From Tritrichomonas musculus (taxonomy: Eukaryota; Parabasalia; Tritrichomonadida; Tritrichomonadidae), in assembly GCA_039105265.1 (NCBI GenBank), contig JAPFFF010000038.1, positions 744,001 through 808,000 on the forward strand: a stretch of DNA of 64,000 bases, given 5' to 3'. The notes below the pieces were generated by a model. It did not search any database. It worked only from the letters and a program-made list of their open reading frames with translations, and had not been told where the DNA came from. Numbering within the stretch: position 1 is the first letter of the stretch; each line of letters opens with the position of its first letter. This document shows, piece by piece, positions 47,526-58,487 of the stretch. The translations under genes and the position numbers were made by a program.

Positions 47526-48926
47526 ATGTTATACATTTGTGGTGAAATTTATGATCTTGGAGTTGGAATAGAAAAAGACAAAAGAAAAGCTTCAGAATAT
47601 TATAAACTTGGAGCAGACAAAGGCCAAGTGGATTCAATGTATGATTATGCATTTATGCTTTATAAAGGTGATGGAATTAAAGTTGACAAACAAAATGCAG
47701 TTAAATACTTTAAATTAGCAGCTGACAAAGGACACATTAAATCAATGTTTAGTATGGGAGTTATTCTATTGAAAGGTGATGGAATTGAAGCTAACTTGAC
47801 AAAAGGAATTGAATATTTAAAACAAGCAGCCGATCATGGAAATGCTGAATCTAGTTTTTATTATGCTTTAATGCTATATACTGGTGATGGAATTGAAATG
47901 AACATGAAAGAAGCAAGTGAATACTTTCAAATTGCTGCTGATCAAGGACTTTTACAAGGAGAATGTGCAATTGAAGATATGCTTTTACATGGAAATGGAA
48001 TCGAGGCTAATAGAAAAGAAGCAATGAAATATTATAAATATGCTGCCGATCAAGGCCACGCAAGTGCAGCCCGTAATTATGCACTTGCATGTTTGTATGG
48101 CAGAGGAATTGAAATAAACAAACCAGAAGCTGCCAAATACTTCAGAATTTCTGCCGATAAAGGTGACTTGGATTCAATGCAAGATTATGCTGTTATGCTT
48201 TTTCATGGCGAAGAAATTGAAACAAACAAAGAAGAAGCAATCAAATATTTTAAAAATGGTGCTGATCATGGACACATTTCATCAATTCATTCTTATGTTT
48301 CTATTCTTAAAAATGGCGATGGAAATGAAACGAACAAAAAAGAAATAGCAAAATATTATAAATGTGCAGCTGATCAGGGAGATGTTGATTCAATGTTCAA
48401 CTATGCAGTTATGCTTAAGAATGGTGAAGGAATTGAAACAAATAAAAAAGAAGCAGCGAAATATTTTAAACTTGCAGCTGACAAAGGAGAATTAGATTCA
48501 GCATATAATTATGCAGTTATGCTTAGATATGGCGAAGGAATTCAAATAAATAAAAAAGAAGCTGCAAAATATTTTAAACTTGCAGCTGACAATGGAGAAT
48601 TAAATTCGATGTTCCTTTATGCAGATATGCTTTTTAATGGTGATGGAATCGTAATGAATAAAAGAGAAGCAGGAAACTATCTAAAACGTGCAGCCGATAA
48701 AGGACACATGGGATCAATGCACAATTATTACTTTATGCTTTATAATGGCGATGGAATTGAAATGAACAAAAAAGAAGCAATTAAAATATTAAAAGAATTA
48801 GCTGACCAAGGAAACATCGAATCAATATACAGCTATGGAATTGTGCTTCGTGATGGTGATGGAATCGAAATGAACATACAAGAAGCAATAAAATATTTTA
48901 TACTTGCAGCTGATAAAGGACATTAA
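47526..48926 (+). CDS. Sel1-repeat protein (about 13 repeats)
   Basis: 466 residues made almost wholly of 36-residue Sel1-like units with the pattern A..YF+LAAD.G..DSM..YA.ML..GDGIE.NK+EA. Such alpha-solenoids act as adaptor scaffolds and are greatly expanded in trichomonads, often behind a kinase domain. No kinase or other N-terminal domain is attached here: the frame begins inside the first unit. Repeats are similar enough at DNA level to suggest recent expansion. A kinase scrap lies 260 bp downstream. Possibly a truncated but still open family member. Confidence 0.85.
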   Translation: MLYICGEIYDLGVGIEKDKRKASEYYKLGADKGQVDSMYDYAFMLYKGDGIKVDKQNAVKYFKLAADKGHIKSMFSMGVILLKGDGIEANLTKGIEYLKQAADHGNAESSFYYALMLYTGDGIEMNMKEASEYFQIAADQGLLQGECAIEDMLLHGNGIEANRKEAMKYYKYAADQGHASAARNYALACLYGRGIEINKPEAAKYFRISADKGDLDSMQDYAVMLFHGEEIETNKEEAIKYFKNGADHGHISSIHSYVSILKNGDGNETNKKEIAKYYKCAADQGDVDSMFNYAVMLKNGEGIETNKKEAAKYFKLAADKGELDSAYNYAVMLRYGEGIQINKKEAAKYFKLAADNGELNSMFLYADMLFNGDGIVMNKREAGNYLKRAADKGHMGSMHNYYFMLYNGDGIEMNKKEAIKILKELADQGNIESIYSYGIVLRDGDGIEMNIQEAIKYFILAADKGH

Positions 48927-49186
48927 GATTTAATTCGAATATATAGACAACTCACAAAAGATAAAAAATGTTAGTATTAACAAAGTTCTTGTGTACAAAC
49001 TAGAATGAAAAAGGAAGATTTATTAATATTATTTTTCTTTAGTACTGATATTTTTTTTATAGAGATATAGGAAAATAAAATTCATATTAAATTTAATGTT
49101 CCTTTATAATTTTTTTTTTTTTTTTAATTACAGGTTGAAATTAATAGAAAATAGATAAAATTCTTTTTAATTCAGTCAAGCTAATC
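48927..49186. other. AT-rich spacer
   Basis: Nothing recognised between the Sel1 gene and the kinase scrap. Confidence 0.4.
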
Positions 49187-49369
49187 ATGTCAGGAAAAGC
49201 AGATACGCCACTTTATTTGGCTCACGAATTTTTAAATGATGATAACATTTATGATCCATCAATCTATGTTTACGCTTTTGGAATTATGGCATTTGAAATT
49301 CTCACAGGAAAAGAGCCATTTTCAGAAAATTTTTTTCATTCTAAAAAAGTTTTATTTTTTTCGTTTTAA
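49187..49369 (+). pseudogene. Protein kinase remnant (C lobe piece)
   Basis: About 50 codons read ADTPLYLAHEFLNDD, SIYVYAFGIMAFEILTGKEP: the APE segment (changed to AHE) and the DVYAFG helix of a kinase, ending in low-complexity sequence. No catalytic loop is present. It differs from the fragment at 39.2 kb, so a different family member was copied here. Confidence 0.7.
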
Positions 49370-49631
49370 CTTCGAACTTTTTCTCTTGATCCATATTTTT
49401 TTTTCGATCTGCAACTCGACCTTTTTCCCTACCTATATATATATATATATGTATAGGGTTCAGAAAATTGAGAAAGTGTCACTTTAGTGGCTTAAACGTT
49501 TTTTTAGTAAGTTCTACATCTGTTATTTCAATATAATCAAAATCTCTACCTCTTTGAAAATGGTTAACTGTTTTATTTAAATAAAGACTTTCATTAAGAA
49601 AGATAATTTTTGAAAAAACTATCAAAAAAAT

Positions 49632-49702
49632 GGGAGACCTAGGATTCGAACCTAAACCTTCACACTCCCAGAGCGCGTGCCCTACCTTTAGACCAATCTC
49701 CC
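49632..49702 (-). tRNA. tRNA-Pro (anticodon UGG)
   Basis: 71 nt. Acceptor GGGAGAT/GTCTCCC, D arm with AAAGGTA loop, anticodon stem CGCGC/GTGTG (two wobbles), loop TCTGGGA, T arm TTAGG-TTCGAAT-CCTAG. Read by the usual spacing, the anticodon is TGG and position 33 is C rather than the near-universal U. Confidence 0.88.
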
Positions 49703-50165
49703 TTACATATATTATCTTTTTATCATATATTTAATTTCATCCATTTATTTTAAAAAAAAAATAATAATAAAGATATTTTTTTCTTAATTTACTTTTGATT
49801 GTATTATTAATAGGAATTATGTATTCGATGAGTTGTTCTAGCTCTTTTTCATGTCAAATTACTTGAATGTGTAATGAGCTGGAAGTTTGTCTGACACCGA
49901 AACATCAATTCTATATAGCTATGTCTACTTTTCGAATGTTGAAATAAATATTCAAAATATCTATTTTTTTTTCATACAAATCTTTACTAAGTTATAAAAA
50001 AAAGTATCTTACTACAGTAAAATGCAAAATGTGCTATTTTCAAAGAATTAATTGAGAAATATTCAAGTTTTATTAAATTTTGGCAATCACTAAAGGATCT
50101 ATCACAAATTTTCAGTATTTTTTGGTGGAAAAATACTTTTGGTGAATAAATACCCATACATTTTA
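49703..50165. other. AT-rich intergenic DNA
   Basis: No gene recognised. Confidence 0.4.
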
Positions 50166-50169
50166 GGAC

Positions 50170-51942
50170 TATTTTGAGTTTTCAAATGCTTTTGTATAAT
50201 TATGTTCAACGCCTGTTCGATTCTGATAGCAATCACCTAAAATGAGAAGTGCACATGAATTTCCAAGTTCGCCAGCTTTTTTATTTCATTCAATCATTTT
50301 TGTATATTTTTTTTCAACACCTGTTCCATCTTTATAACCATCAGCTAATTTTAAAGGCAAACAACAATTTCCTGAGTGAAACGATATTGAAAATCTGCCT
50401 TTTTGAGAGAAACGTTATTTAAAAAAATTTAGATAAGGGCTGTTTTTCTCTTTTTTATTTCTCTTCCACTAATAATGCTTTTCTTGAAACAAGAATTATG
50501 ACTTCTTATTTGCCAAATAGTTATAACTATTAAGGATAAAAAGTTTAATAATATATTAAATTTATTATAATGATTTGTTTTCGTTCAAATCCAAATATCT
50601 TTTAGCTTCACTATGATCAAAATTTGGCTCTGATTTGCCTTGCTTTTCCACCAACAGCGAATTTTACCTAAATAATATTTTTGGTGGAAAAAATACTTTT
50701 CAATGTATTAAGATCAACAGCCAATTTAAAATATTTAATGACTTCTTCTTTGTCAAATGTACCTTCTTCACATTTCGAAAGATTTGAAACATAATCAATC
50801 ATTGCCTGAATGTCACCTTTATCGGCTTTTTTTATAGTATGACTTTTTATAGTAATTAATAGCTTCTTCAATATTTTTATCTAGTTTTTTACCTAATAAT
50901 AAATAATATGCGAAATTATACATAGCACTTGAATTACCATTTTGAATTGAAAGTTTGAAATATTTAATGGCTTCTTCTTTAGTTGATTCTGATGGCTTTT
51001 CTTCTCTTTTCAATAACATAATGGCATAATTAACCATTGCATCAGTATCACCAAGATCAGACGCTTTTTTAAAGTATTCAATTACTTCTTCTATATTTAC
51101 TTGATCTTTATTACTTTGGTATAATAAAATACCATATTTAATCATTGCATCTTGATCACCTTTATCAATAGCTTTCTTAAAAAGATCGATTCAATATTGC
51201 CTATTGTTGCTGCTGACTTCAGATATCGAAGCATTTCCTCTATATTAATTGCTATTTCATCGCCTCTTTCAAGCATAAGGGAGTAGTAATAACTTGCTGC
51301 TGACATGCGTATCAACCTGATTCCTTCTTCAACATTTTTTTCAACATATTCGCCTTCTTTCATCATTTTTCCATATAGAAACATTGATTTTAAATTACCT
51401 TTTTCAATGGATTGTTTATAATATTCAATTGCTTTTTCTTTATCAATTGGTACTCCAAGACCTTTATAAAGCATTTTACCATATTCATACATTGATTCAT
51501 CATTACCGTGCTCAATTGATTCAATGAAATAATTTTTTGCATCTTCATAATTTTGTTTCACTTTTTCAATGCTGCCAAGCAAGTATGATGATATTCCTCT
51601 TTGTTCGTTATTTATTTTTTGTCGAATTAATTTACTGGCTTTCAGTAAATTTTGTGGAATAATTTGACCTTTAATTAACATTTTACCATAATAAACGGTT
51701 GATTTCAAATAACCGCTTTTAATCGACTTTTTCAAATATTTGAGACCGATTTATGTATTTTGTGGGAAATGTTCATGACCTTCAATAAGTGAAACACCAA
51801 CTTTGTATTGTTTTTCTGGATCATCTTCAACATCATCAAGAATTTTTCTGCATTCTTCATCCAATTTACAATAATCTTTGAATTGAAAAAGTGACGTTTT
51901 ATTAAATATCGGGAGACCGTTATTTTCTTCCTCTTCATTCAC
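50170..51942 (-). pseudogene. Decayed Sel1-repeat protein gene
   Basis: Minus-strand Sel1 units run from an ATG at 51942 through pieces at 51942-51751, 51735-51142, 51145-50819, 50871-50668 and 50380-50170, each in a different frame from the last. The start (DDPEKQYKVGVSLIEG then FPQNT) and KYLKKSIKSG-type joins follow the standard order, so this was one gene of at least 550 codons. Several frameshifts and stops break it. Spacing and motifs differ from the intact Sel1 gene at 47.5 kb, so it is an independent family member. Confidence 0.8.
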
Positions 51943-52099
51943 TTTAATTCTATTAACAAGCAGGCAAGAAAAATTCTCAATGATTCATCGCCTCAAGCTT
52001 TTGTGTTTTGACATTTTTAACTGGCTCATTTTCTAACAGGTATGTGATCAAAATAAAAAGCATTGCTTAGATATGCGCACATATCTAAGTTTCATTTGG

Positions 52100-52790
52100 A
52101 ATGACAAGTTTCGATCATTGTGTCGATATCACATGATGTCCACCACGTGATGCTTCTTCAAGCTGTCATTCAATTAATTACTATCGGCAAAATGGTGATT
52201 ACAGCCGCAATTCGAATGATATAACATCGTTAGAATCGAACAACTGCGGCCTGAGATGCTATACAAGCACTGGATGGTTCGGGTCCGCCTTTTACGGAAT
52301 ATACAGAAGTACCCATGCCATTTTTGATCTTTACCTCGATGGAAACTTCGTTTAAAAAGATAAACACATGTAGAGATAACATGCAGAAGTACCATCACAT
52401 GTATGAGTCGCCTAATTTGGCCTATGGTATGCACACGGTAGAATTCAAAGGAATCGGTAGTCCTTTCTAGGTTAGAATGCTTGTCTACAGCCAAGCGAAT
52501 CAACTCGGCGCAGTTTACCATGAATCCAAATGGCTGGATCCAAGAGTCAGACGGTGCTGGCGGGGTTCGCTACATTCCATTCTAAAATGCACCAAGTTCT
52601 AGATTAATGGATTCTCACCTAATTGATGTCGATATTCTATTTCAATGATGTTCACAGCTCTTTTTCCAACTATGCAGGTAAGAGGGACGATGGAGTCATT
52701 CTGATCGAATCAGACAAGTTTGAGTACACACATGTGACAGCAAGGTTCATTTCACGAATAATAATTTTTTTCCCCAATTTTTGAAGAATA
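52100..52790 (+). pseudogene. Remnant of a large trichomonad surface/lectin-like protein family
   Basis: Plus-strand pieces in changing frames read INYYRQNGDYSRNSN, WFGSAFYGIYRSTHAIFDLY, MYESPNLAYGMHTVEFKGIG, GWIQESDGAGGVRY and KRDDGVILIESDKFEY. The order (FYGIYRS, YG-H-V-GIG, ESDG-GG-R) recalls repeated units in large trichomonad secreted proteins, recognised from memory only. Several stops and at least two frame changes. The piece is clearly richer in GC than its flanks. Confidence 0.45.
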
Positions 52791-54180
52791 ACCAAACTTA
52801 TATCATTATATAGTATATATAGGGTGAACCAAAAGTCTTTAGGTTCTCAGCATGTAGCTAGACATATTGAGTTTATTTTATATATTTATAAATAACTGAT
52901 ATTGTAACTAATATTTTTATATAAAAAATTTAAATTAATGAAATAGAAAAATTTTTAGAGAATGTTTTTTTCTTTAAAAAATGAACTTTTTGATAAAAAG
53001 ACGTTAAAAATCAAATGGAGCAAAGAGGAGTGATACATTATTACTTTCAAATGAATGTTTTATACTGGGAAATAAAACATTTTTAAAGTTTATCTTTTTT
53101 TAAAAAAAAAAAAATATTTGAAATAAACTACATTCCAAAAACCAGACCATTCAATTTTGTGAATATATTGAAATCGTTTAAACTAAGTTTTTTTATTATT
53201 ATAGTGCCACAAAAAAGGATTGATTGAAGATTTGAATAGTTTATTTTTTATATAAAACAAAAAGTTATAAAAAATAATCGCCTCAAATTTTGCATACTTT
53301 TATTTTATTACAAAAAAAAGATACAGGTCAATGATAAATATATTTTATGTTAAGTCTATAATATATTAAAAATATAAAGTATATAATTGCATTATAGAGC
53401 CAATAGTTAGATAATTATTATTAAAAAAATTGATAGATTTGAGAGGAAATTTTCTTATCCACAGAATTTAAATAATTTTTTTTTCTTCATTTTTTTATTA
53501 GGTTGATAGCATTAACGAACTCTTAAAACTCTTTCATACTTACCAACCATTATGAAATATGGCATTAATTATTTGTTATAATGCATATGCAAAACATAAA
53601 TGAACTATGGCTATCCACATTGTTCTTCCCAAGGAGCAAAAAGACATATGATTTTTCAGGATTTGGATGCTTCATATGGGTCAAATGAAGGCCAAATTTT
53701 GAAAAATTATCTCTCTTTTTGTTTTGGTTTAAACCAAAACTTATTAAAGGAAAACGATCAAATTTTTGATAGCAAAAAAGTGTATTAAACACTTATTGAA
53801 TTTTTTTTCCATCAATCTTTTTTGGTTTCACTATACCTTATTCACAAAAAAATTGAGAGTTTTTAACTCAAATTTTCTATGAGTCTTCAGAAAGTAGAAC
53901 GATAAGTAGGGACAAATTATTTTTTTAAAAAATACCATTCAAAAATAAAATAATCTTATCAAAATGAAAAATAATATTTTGAATTGCTTTCAAAAAAATT
54001 GTGTGGTTTATGATCTTTTTCTTTTAGAATCATGACAAAAACATTTCATCAAATTCGCTTATTCTTCAACCAAAAATAATGAAATTTTGAATATATATTA
54101 AAAGTCATACCAATAGATCTTATAAAAAAAATAATTTCAATAAAATATTTTCTTTCCCAAAAACTATTTTTTATTCAATT
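52791..54180. other. AT-rich intergenic DNA
   Basis: No gene accepted. A 20-bp perfect palindrome GTTTTGGTTTAAACCAAAAC lies at 53721-53740 in a slightly GC-richer patch (53590-53760) with weak open frames on both strands. Confidence 0.5.
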
Positions 54181-54183
54181 ATC

Positions 54184-54381
54184 ATGAGAAATCCACGACC
54201 AATAGAGTGCCTTGAATTTATTATAAACAAAAATGATGTTTATCATCCTGGAAGACTTGCTGAATACAATTCTAATACCTCAGAAGTTGATATTGAATTT
54301 AATAAACATTATCAGAAGAAGATCGTGATAAGATTGTCACATACATTAAAGAAAACAAAAGAGTTTATGAAACTTTTTTAA
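54184..54381 (+). CDS. Short open frame, uncertain gene fragment (65 aa)
   Basis: 65 codons from ATG with fairly ordinary protein composition (RPIECLEFIINKNDVYHPGR), ending Lys/Phe-rich. No family recognised. It may be the worn end of a larger gene. No Inr close to the ATG. Confidence 0.25.
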   Translation: MRNPRPIECLEFIINKNDVYHPGRLAEYNSNTSEVDIEFNKHYQKKIVIRLSHTLKKTKEFMKLF

Positions 54382-54584
54382 AAAGTTTCTCTATTATATT
54401 ATACTTATACAATAGAAAAAAAAATGATATCTATATTTAAAGATGTAATTCTCATTAGTTTAAATATGATGAAAACCTATTTTTGAAAATCATTTGAAAC
54501 AAAATGACCAATATATTAGTTCATTATTTGAAAAATAAATTTTCTTTAGATAATCAATTTTTTTCAAAGTTTCTTAAAAAAAAA

Positions 54585-56678
54585 TTATTCTTCATTTTGT
54601 GGTTGCTCAGCATCCTGTTGGGTAGATGAATTATCTTTATTTTGCTTCCTTTTCCTAATTACAAGGAAATAGACAAGGAGAAAAACTACCAAAGCAACTA
54701 CAACTACGCAAGCAACCACAACTCCAATTATAATACCAGTGCTACTTCCTCCACCATTACCATCATCTTTGTAATTATGGCCAATTTCTAAATTAGCGGA
54801 ATTGTATATTTCATTTATATAACAAGAAGCATAATTGTATATTTCATCTGTGGGATTGCTATTGTAGACTTCTGCCCATTTTTCACAATTTTCAATGAAT
54901 TCTTCATTGGTTCCATAAGCAACATCCAATGAATATGGAATATAAATATGTCCATTAGATAACGAGGGAATATTGTGATTAACATTTAATTTAATTGATT
55001 TTGGAATTCCAGAAATGTTTCCTTCTAGCACTTTTGAAGAATAACCATCTATTGCTGTCCTTAATTCATTAATTTCTAGATTTTGAACAGTTATGCTCTT
55101 TGCAATTACTGTACTTTTTGAAGATGCTATAAGCGTATCTACGTTGATTTCACTCACCTGAACTTTGGAATTCTGATATACTTTTAAAGTATTAACGGAA
55201 ACTTTCAAATTACTTCTAGAATCTTTGGGAATAAATTCTAAATTGTTGGAGTTCACATTATGATGAATATTTACCTCTTTGATGTTAACATCAACATCAT
55301 GATTGATAATAATTTTATTATCAACAATTGTTATTTTTTTAATTTCCAGCTTATCTTGTTCAGTGATTAAAGTAGCTTCCCCTTTTCCTTCCAAAGATAA
55401 TTGCGATGTTTGGCAATTAAGATCATATTTCCCCTCCAATTTTATATTATAAGGAGGATTTTTATTTGAACCATCTGCATTAGCTATTATAAGACTTCCA
55501 TTATTGGAATAAGGAAGGCGAAATTGAAAATCGAGATTATCGTCATTATTAATAATTATTTTGCTGTCATCTGTATCAACTGAATAATAATACGGCCTTT
55601 TCTTTTGGTCTTGAATATTTTTAAGATTGATATTTACTTTGCCATCTTCTAATTTACTTATGACATTAGAATCTGTTAATTCCATATATAAAATTTTGAT
55701 AGGATCAACTGTTTTTAATGTGCAGTAAAGTTCTTCAGATTCACGTACAAATTCAGCATAATATCCGGCTGGACATGCTTCACAAATTCTACTATTTGAT
55801 TGACTACATTGCAAGCAACCATTTTCATTACATTCAATTGATTCATCTCTGAGAATACATTTTGACTTTTTATGAGAGTAAATGTATCCTTGTTGACAAG
55901 TAATGCAATTTCCATCTTTATCACATTTTGAGCAAGTACCTGATATTTCTTGTGGACAGTCAAAAGTTTGATTACATGATTTGATTGTAACGTTATCATC
56001 ATAATAAACAGTTATATAATTGTTTTTGCAGCCAATGCATTTGTTTTTGGCATCGCATGTGCATCCTTCTGGACATGTTGTTGGAAAAGCATCAAGGCAT
56101 CGGTTGTCAGAAGAATATTGGTATTCATCAAGAACGTATCCTTCTTGACAATAACAAGAATGATTACTCTTACTAGGTATTTTTTCGAACTTATCTTTGC
56201 ACTCTATGCATGTTCTATCATAAGCATAACATGATTTGCATCCAGAACTGCATCTGTATTCTATTTCTGTGCATCTAAAATTATTATATAATATGTATCC
56301 TTCATTACAAACGCATTTATCTGCATCTTCACCGGTTCCCAATACAAAATGTTCATCTGAATCGCAATAGCAGCTACCGTGGCCCATTACAAAAAAGTTG
56401 GATGTATTACATTCAGCACATCTATATGTGGCACCAACAAAACAATATGAGCATCCTGTTCCGCAATTTTCTGATGAAACTTTTTGACAACTGCCTCCGT
56501 AGTCATAATATAGTTCATCATGATTACAAGTGCATTTTCCATGACCATCTGGTCTATAATTATAGTGCAAGCTTGTATTGCAGGAATAACAAGATGTTTG
56601 TGCATCATTGCATTTCGTACATCCAGGTAAATTCGGACAATTTTGAAGGGTTAAAAGAAGATTGATAATAAAAAGCAT
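54585..56678 (-). CDS. Cys-rich type I surface membrane protein
   Basis: 697 residues. Signal peptide 1-12; residues 13-320 hold about 45 Cys in CxxC and CxC spacing (CPNLPGCTKCNDAQTSC, CNENGCLQCSQSN), like the EGF/furin-like VSP repeats of diplomonad and trichomonad surface proteins. Residues 330-620 are beta-rich with few Cys, ladder-like (IKKITIVDNKIIINHDVDVN). One membrane helix near 640-668 is followed by a short, basic then acidic, tail ending QPQNEE. Likely a host-facing receptor or adhesin. Intact, richer in GC than flanks. Confidence 0.85.
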   Translation of the reverse strand: MLFIINLLLTLQNCPNLPGCTKCNDAQTSCYSCNTSLHYNYRPDGHGKCTCNHDELYYDYGGSCQKVSSENCGTGCSYCFVGATYRCAECNTSNFFVMGHGSCYCDSDEHFVLGTGEDADKCVCNEGYILYNNFRCTEIEYRCSSGCKSCYAYDRTCIECKDKFEKIPSKSNHSCYCQEGYVLDEYQYSSDNRCLDAFPTTCPEGCTCDAKNKCIGCKNNYITVYYDDNVTIKSCNQTFDCPQEISGTCSKCDKDGNCITCQQGYIYSHKKSKCILRDESIECNENGCLQCSQSNSRICEACPAGYYAEFVRESEELYCTLKTVDPIKILYMELTDSNVISKLEDGKVNINLKNIQDQKKRPYYYSVDTDDSKIIINNDDNLDFQFRLPYSNNGSLIIANADGSNKNPPYNIKLEGKYDLNCQTSQLSLEGKGEATLITEQDKLEIKKITIVDNKIIINHDVDVNIKEVNIHHNVNSNNLEFIPKDSRSNLKVSVNTLKVYQNSKVQVSEINVDTLIASSKSTVIAKSITVQNLEINELRTAIDGYSSKVLEGNISGIPKSIKLNVNHNIPSLSNGHIYIPYSLDVAYGTNEEFIENCEKWAEVYNSNPTDEIYNYASCYINEIYNSANLEIGHNYKDDGNGGGSSTGIIIGVVVACVVVVALVVFLLVYFLVIRKRKQNKDNSSTQQDAEQPQNEE

Positions 56679-58476
56679 AATAAGAAAAAAGTGTCATAGT
56701 TGAAAGTCTTATAATTAATTGAAAAAGTTTCAAGTTTTTTTTAGTTTATTGCTTTTTTTACAGTTTTTCACATCACATTTGTGATTTATAGAGGACTTTT
56801 AAACTTGGTTTAAAAATGAAAACCATTTTTTTGAGCTCCACCCAAATTATGTTTTTAAAAATTTTTCCAATTTAAAAAAAAAAAAAAATATTTTTAAAAA
56901 TTATGAAAAAATATTAATATATTCAATAAAGATTTCCCAAATATGACAATATATCTTGAAGCAAGACTTAAAATCTTTAAATCGATTATTATTTTTTTTT
57001 TTAAATATATTATTTATTATAATTGATTAATAAAAAACTAATTATCTATAAATATATATAAACATTATTGGTTAAATAAATCATTTGTCTTATTTATTTT
57101 TTGTTTCTTTTCAATTTTTATTGCTGTCTTGTTTTTGAATCAATTTTTTTTTTTTTTTTATGTCTTGAAATCTTTTCAATTTTTATGATTCACATATTAA
57201 AATAGGAAAGAATGAGTCATCATATATTTTCTAGGAAAAACAAATTCAAAGATTGATAATTTCCTATAATAAAAATTATATTAATAATAAAGTTTTCTAC
57301 TAAAATATTTATAATTATTATTGAGATTGTGCAGCCAGTAGCCTTGTGTTATTATTATTTCTTGGTAGTTATAATAAAAAACTAATAAATTATATCTTTA
57401 TTTTATATCTGAAATGGCTATTTTTCATTTTTAAAAATAATTATTAATTTATATAAAAATTTATATAATATCAGTTTTCATTTGTAAAACATGATCTATA
57501 TTTTGAATATTCTTGGATGGATTTATGTAATGTCCATATGCCAATCAATGTTTACAAACAAGATCCAAGTAATAAAAGTTTTTTTAGAAGTTAAAATTCT
57601 TTTACTTCAGCCACATCACTCAGTCAAAAACAAGTATAAAACTATGTTCATGTTATTTGGCATTTGAAGCATAAAACTTGTTTTAAAAAATGTTTTCTAT
57701 ATTATTGATCACAGTATTATGAATAGAAATAGTTTATTCAGGAAAATTGTTAAAAAAAATGCATCTTTTTTATCTTACATAATTTAATAAAAGATCCTTC
57801 TTTTTAATGTAAAAAAATTATTTATTTTATTTAAAAAAAAAAATAAATAACCACGAACTAATAATAATAATCTTTCAATTTGATCTCTCAAAAAGTCGAG
57901 GCACAATTTAACCACAAATAACAATTTACAAACAATTTAACTTTTTGAAAGTAAAATTTCTGAAAGTACCTTCAGAATTATTTTTTATTTTTATTACTCT
58001 AAAACAACAATTAAAAAATATACCAATTTTTATTTAATCCGTGTATTTGCGGTTTTTAATAACCGATTTTTAATTGAAAATATAATTTGTAAAATATACA
58101 AAATCAATTTTATATATTATTGAATATTTTAATTTATACTAGCTTATTACATTTAAAAATAAATTATTAATATTAGTAATATAGTATTATAAATAATTTG
58201 AAAATATTATTGGAATTTATATCAATTGAACAAATTATGCTAAACTTAATTCTTATCTGAATTAAATATTAATTTTTATTTTATAGCTATTATATTTCAA
58301 CAATACATATGATTTAATAAATCTTATTCCGGGACACCTTTTAGTTATGGAAAAGTTAAATTTGTATACGTTAAACCATTTTTCTAGAAAAATGGTCTCA
58401 AATATTTAATAAATGGGCAGATTTTCCATTTTTACTTTGAATTAAATTGAGAACTTCATAAATAAATAGGATTTTG
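56679..58476. other. Long AT-rich intergenic DNA
   Basis: 1.8 kb with A and T runs, no frame with protein-like content, no tRNA. It ends at the promoter of the ankyrin gene. Confidence 0.6.
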
Positions 58477-58483
58477 TCATTTT
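58477..58483 (+). promoter_or_regulatory. Initiator-like element of the DUF3447/ankyrin gene
   Basis: TCATTTT, 4 bp before the ATG at 58488, fits the parabasalid Inr TCAYTW and supports this start. Confidence 0.6.
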
Positions 58484-58487
58484 AATA

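Noticed and set aside
52340-52420. Possible non-standard genetic code (TAA/TAG read as an amino acid) in the fragment at 52.1-52.8 kb
   Set aside because: Intact genes nearby use TAA and TAG as ordinary stops, and the fragment also changes frame, so decay explains it.
52174-52521. 115-codon minus-strand frame
   Set aside because: The opposite strand carries the recognisable blocks; this frame is their shadow.
53565-53792. Opposed 75- and 62-codon frames, considered as transposase remains
   Set aside because: No catalytic motif or terminal repeats recognised.
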